From Chloroflexota bacterium (lineage in GTDB: Bacteria; Chloroflexota; UBA6077), in the NCBI GenBank assembly GCA_021788565.1, contig JAJYKO010000315.1, positions 1-6,640 on the forward strand: a stretch of 6,640 nt of DNA, given 5' to 3'. The number at the start of each line of letters is the position of its first letter. The stretch's first letter is position 1. A program made the position numbers and the translations under genes. The notes under the pieces are model-generated. The model saw only the letters and a program-made list of their open reading frames with translations. It was not told the DNA's origin and did not search any database. Shown here one piece after another: positions 5,604-6,640 of the stretch.

Positions 5604-6640
5604 TCATAAGGAAAGAAGATTCGCGAAACGGCCCTCGCTGCGGTAGGGCCCGACGATGGCGAGCCTCAGCTTCTTCGTAACGAACATCTCGTTGGCAACC
5701 CTGAGGAGGTCTTCCGACGTGACGGCGTCGATGAGACCGACTACCTCCTCGACCGTCATTATGGTGTTTCGGAGCAGGTCCTGAGCACCGGTCCACGACG
5801 AGACCGCCCTGGAGTCCTCCATCCTGAGGAGCAGCCGCCCCTTCATCGACTCCTTCGCCCTGGATAGCTCTTCCTCCGGTATGCCATCCCGGAGCTTCGC
5901 GAGTTCGGCCAGGATTGCGGTGATGGTCTCGTTAGCTTTACGCGGATCCACGGCGGCGAACACCACCTGAGATCCCGTATCCCGAAAGTGATTGACGTAG
6001 GAGTGTATGTCGTAGGCCAGCCCCAGTTTCTCACGGAGCTCAAGGAAAAGCCGTGAGCTCATCCCCTCGCCAAGGATCGTGTTCATCACGTCTTGTGCGT
6101 AGCGGTCGGGGTGCTCTGAGGAGAGACCGTCCACGGCGATGCACAGGTTTGCCTGCTCGGTCTTCTTAGACTTCAGGGAGACCCGTGGCCCCTCCATCCC
6201 GTCCCTGGCCGGGAACCAGGGCTTGGTGGGAGCCGGCCTCCACTCGCCGAAGAAGCGATGCGAGGCATCTTCGACCTGTTGAGGCGTTACGCGGCCGGCC
6301 ACTGCTACCACCGCGCCGGAGGGCGCGTAGTGCTCCCCCATGTACGCCAGCATGTCATCCCTGTAGATGTGCGAGACCGACTCACGGGTGCCGCCTGTAT
6401 CCCTTCCCAGCGGCTGGTCTGGCCATACCACCTCGTCGATCATCAGGTTCGCCAGGTCCGCGGGGCTGTCATACACCATGTTCAGCTCTTCGATGATGAC
6501 CTCGCGCTCTTTCTCCACGTCGGCCGGGTCCAGCCGTGAGTGGAGGAGGTTGTCGGACAGGACGTCCATCGCGAGTTCGAAGTGCTGCACCGGTACCTTG
6601 CACCAGTAGACTGTGAGCTCCTTATCGGTGGCTGCGTTCA
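5604..6640 (-). CDS. M16B zinc metallopeptidase, C-terminal part (5' end outside window)
   Basis: M16B peptidases (processing-peptidase and YmxG/PqqL relatives) are zinc enzymes that cleave peptides inside a closed chamber. The frame is open to the window edge: the first residues, NAATDKELTVYWCKVPVQHF, match the family block that follows the HxxEH zinc motif by about 25 residues. The 344 residues seen lack that HxxEH helix, which must lie past 6640; a full protein of about 420 residues is expected. Visible marks are EREVIIEEL (46-54), where a Glu at 50 or 51 would be the third zinc ligand, and in the second domain SSRLFLELREKLGLAYDIHSY, carrying the conserved R/Y substrate-binding pair. The GTG at 6590 is an internal Val codon, not the start. 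The end is TGA at 5606-5604. Whether it is active or an inactive partner depends on the missing part. Confidence 0.92.
   Translation of the reverse strand, partial: NAATDKELTVYWCKVPVQHFELAMDVLSDNLLHSRLDPADVEKEREVIIEELNMVYDSPADLANLMIDEVVWPDQPLGRDTGGTRESVSHIYRDDMLAYMGEHYAPSGAVVAVAGRVTPQQVEDASHRFFGEWRPAPTKPWFPARDGMEGPRVSLKSKKTEQANLCIAVDGLSSEHPDRYAQDVMNTILGEGMSSRLFLELREKLGLAYDIHSYVNHFRDTGSQVVFAAVDPRKANETITAILAELAKLRDGIPEEELSRAKESMKGRLLLRMEDSRAVSSWTGAQDLLRNTIMTVEEVVGLIDAVTSEDLLRVANEMFVTKKLRLAIVGPYRSEGRFANLLSL

Noticed and set aside
1..6640. A new multi-gene defence, mobile or biosynthetic system
   Set aside because: All five genes belong to common families with intact motifs, and their spacing and orientations do not suggest a co-functioning cassette.

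Overview
This is a GC-rich bacterial chromosomal segment holding five protein genes, four complete and one cut by the right edge. All are recognisable housekeeping or core-metabolism families. I see no rRNA, tRNA, CRISPR array, insertion sequence or phage gene. Three of the four complete genes start with TTG or GTG. The mix of a probably non-discriminating bacterial AspRS, HemW, a prenyl synthase with a DDxxG second motif, a ROK sugar kinase and an M16B peptidase would suit a Chloroflexota-like or other deep-branching GC-rich bacterium. That assignment is a guess from protein flavour and needs a database search.

Layout, left to right. Positions 7-81 hold two GTAG-footed palindromes facing each other (REP-like); the right one contains the stop codon of aspS. 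aspS (78-1847, minus) encodes aspartyl-tRNA synthetase from a TTG start with a good ribosome binding site. A 150-bp divergent region (1848-1997) carries a strong-looking minus promoter for aspS and a plus promoter for hemW whose predicted transcription start falls on the GTG start codon, so the hemW mRNA may be leaderless. hemW (1998-3191, plus) encodes the radical-SAM heme chaperone. It converges on a trans-type polyprenyl diphosphate synthase gene (3236-4252, minus). Upstream of that, in the same direction, lie a ROK-family sugar kinase (4356-5321, minus) and then, after 282 bp containing an intrinsic terminator, the C-terminal part of an M16B zinc peptidase (5604-6640, minus, 5' end outside the window).

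How they fit together: the genes do not form one pathway. AspRS supplies Asp-tRNA, and by its sequence signature probably also Asp-tRNA(Asn) for an amidotransferase route. HemW delivers heme to respiratory enzymes. The prenyl synthase makes C15-C20 or longer isoprenoid diphosphates for quinones, lipids or carotenoids. The ROK kinase phosphorylates glucose or a related hexose. The M16B peptidase degrades peptides. Gaps of 103 bp and 282 bp, each with candidate promoters or a terminator, suggest that the minus-strand genes at 3236-6640 are mostly separate transcription units rather than a tight operon.

I did not find an undescribed multi-gene system. The points most worth checking are the REP-like pair that supplies the aspS stop codon, the non-discriminating AspRS signature, and the possible leaderless start of hemW.
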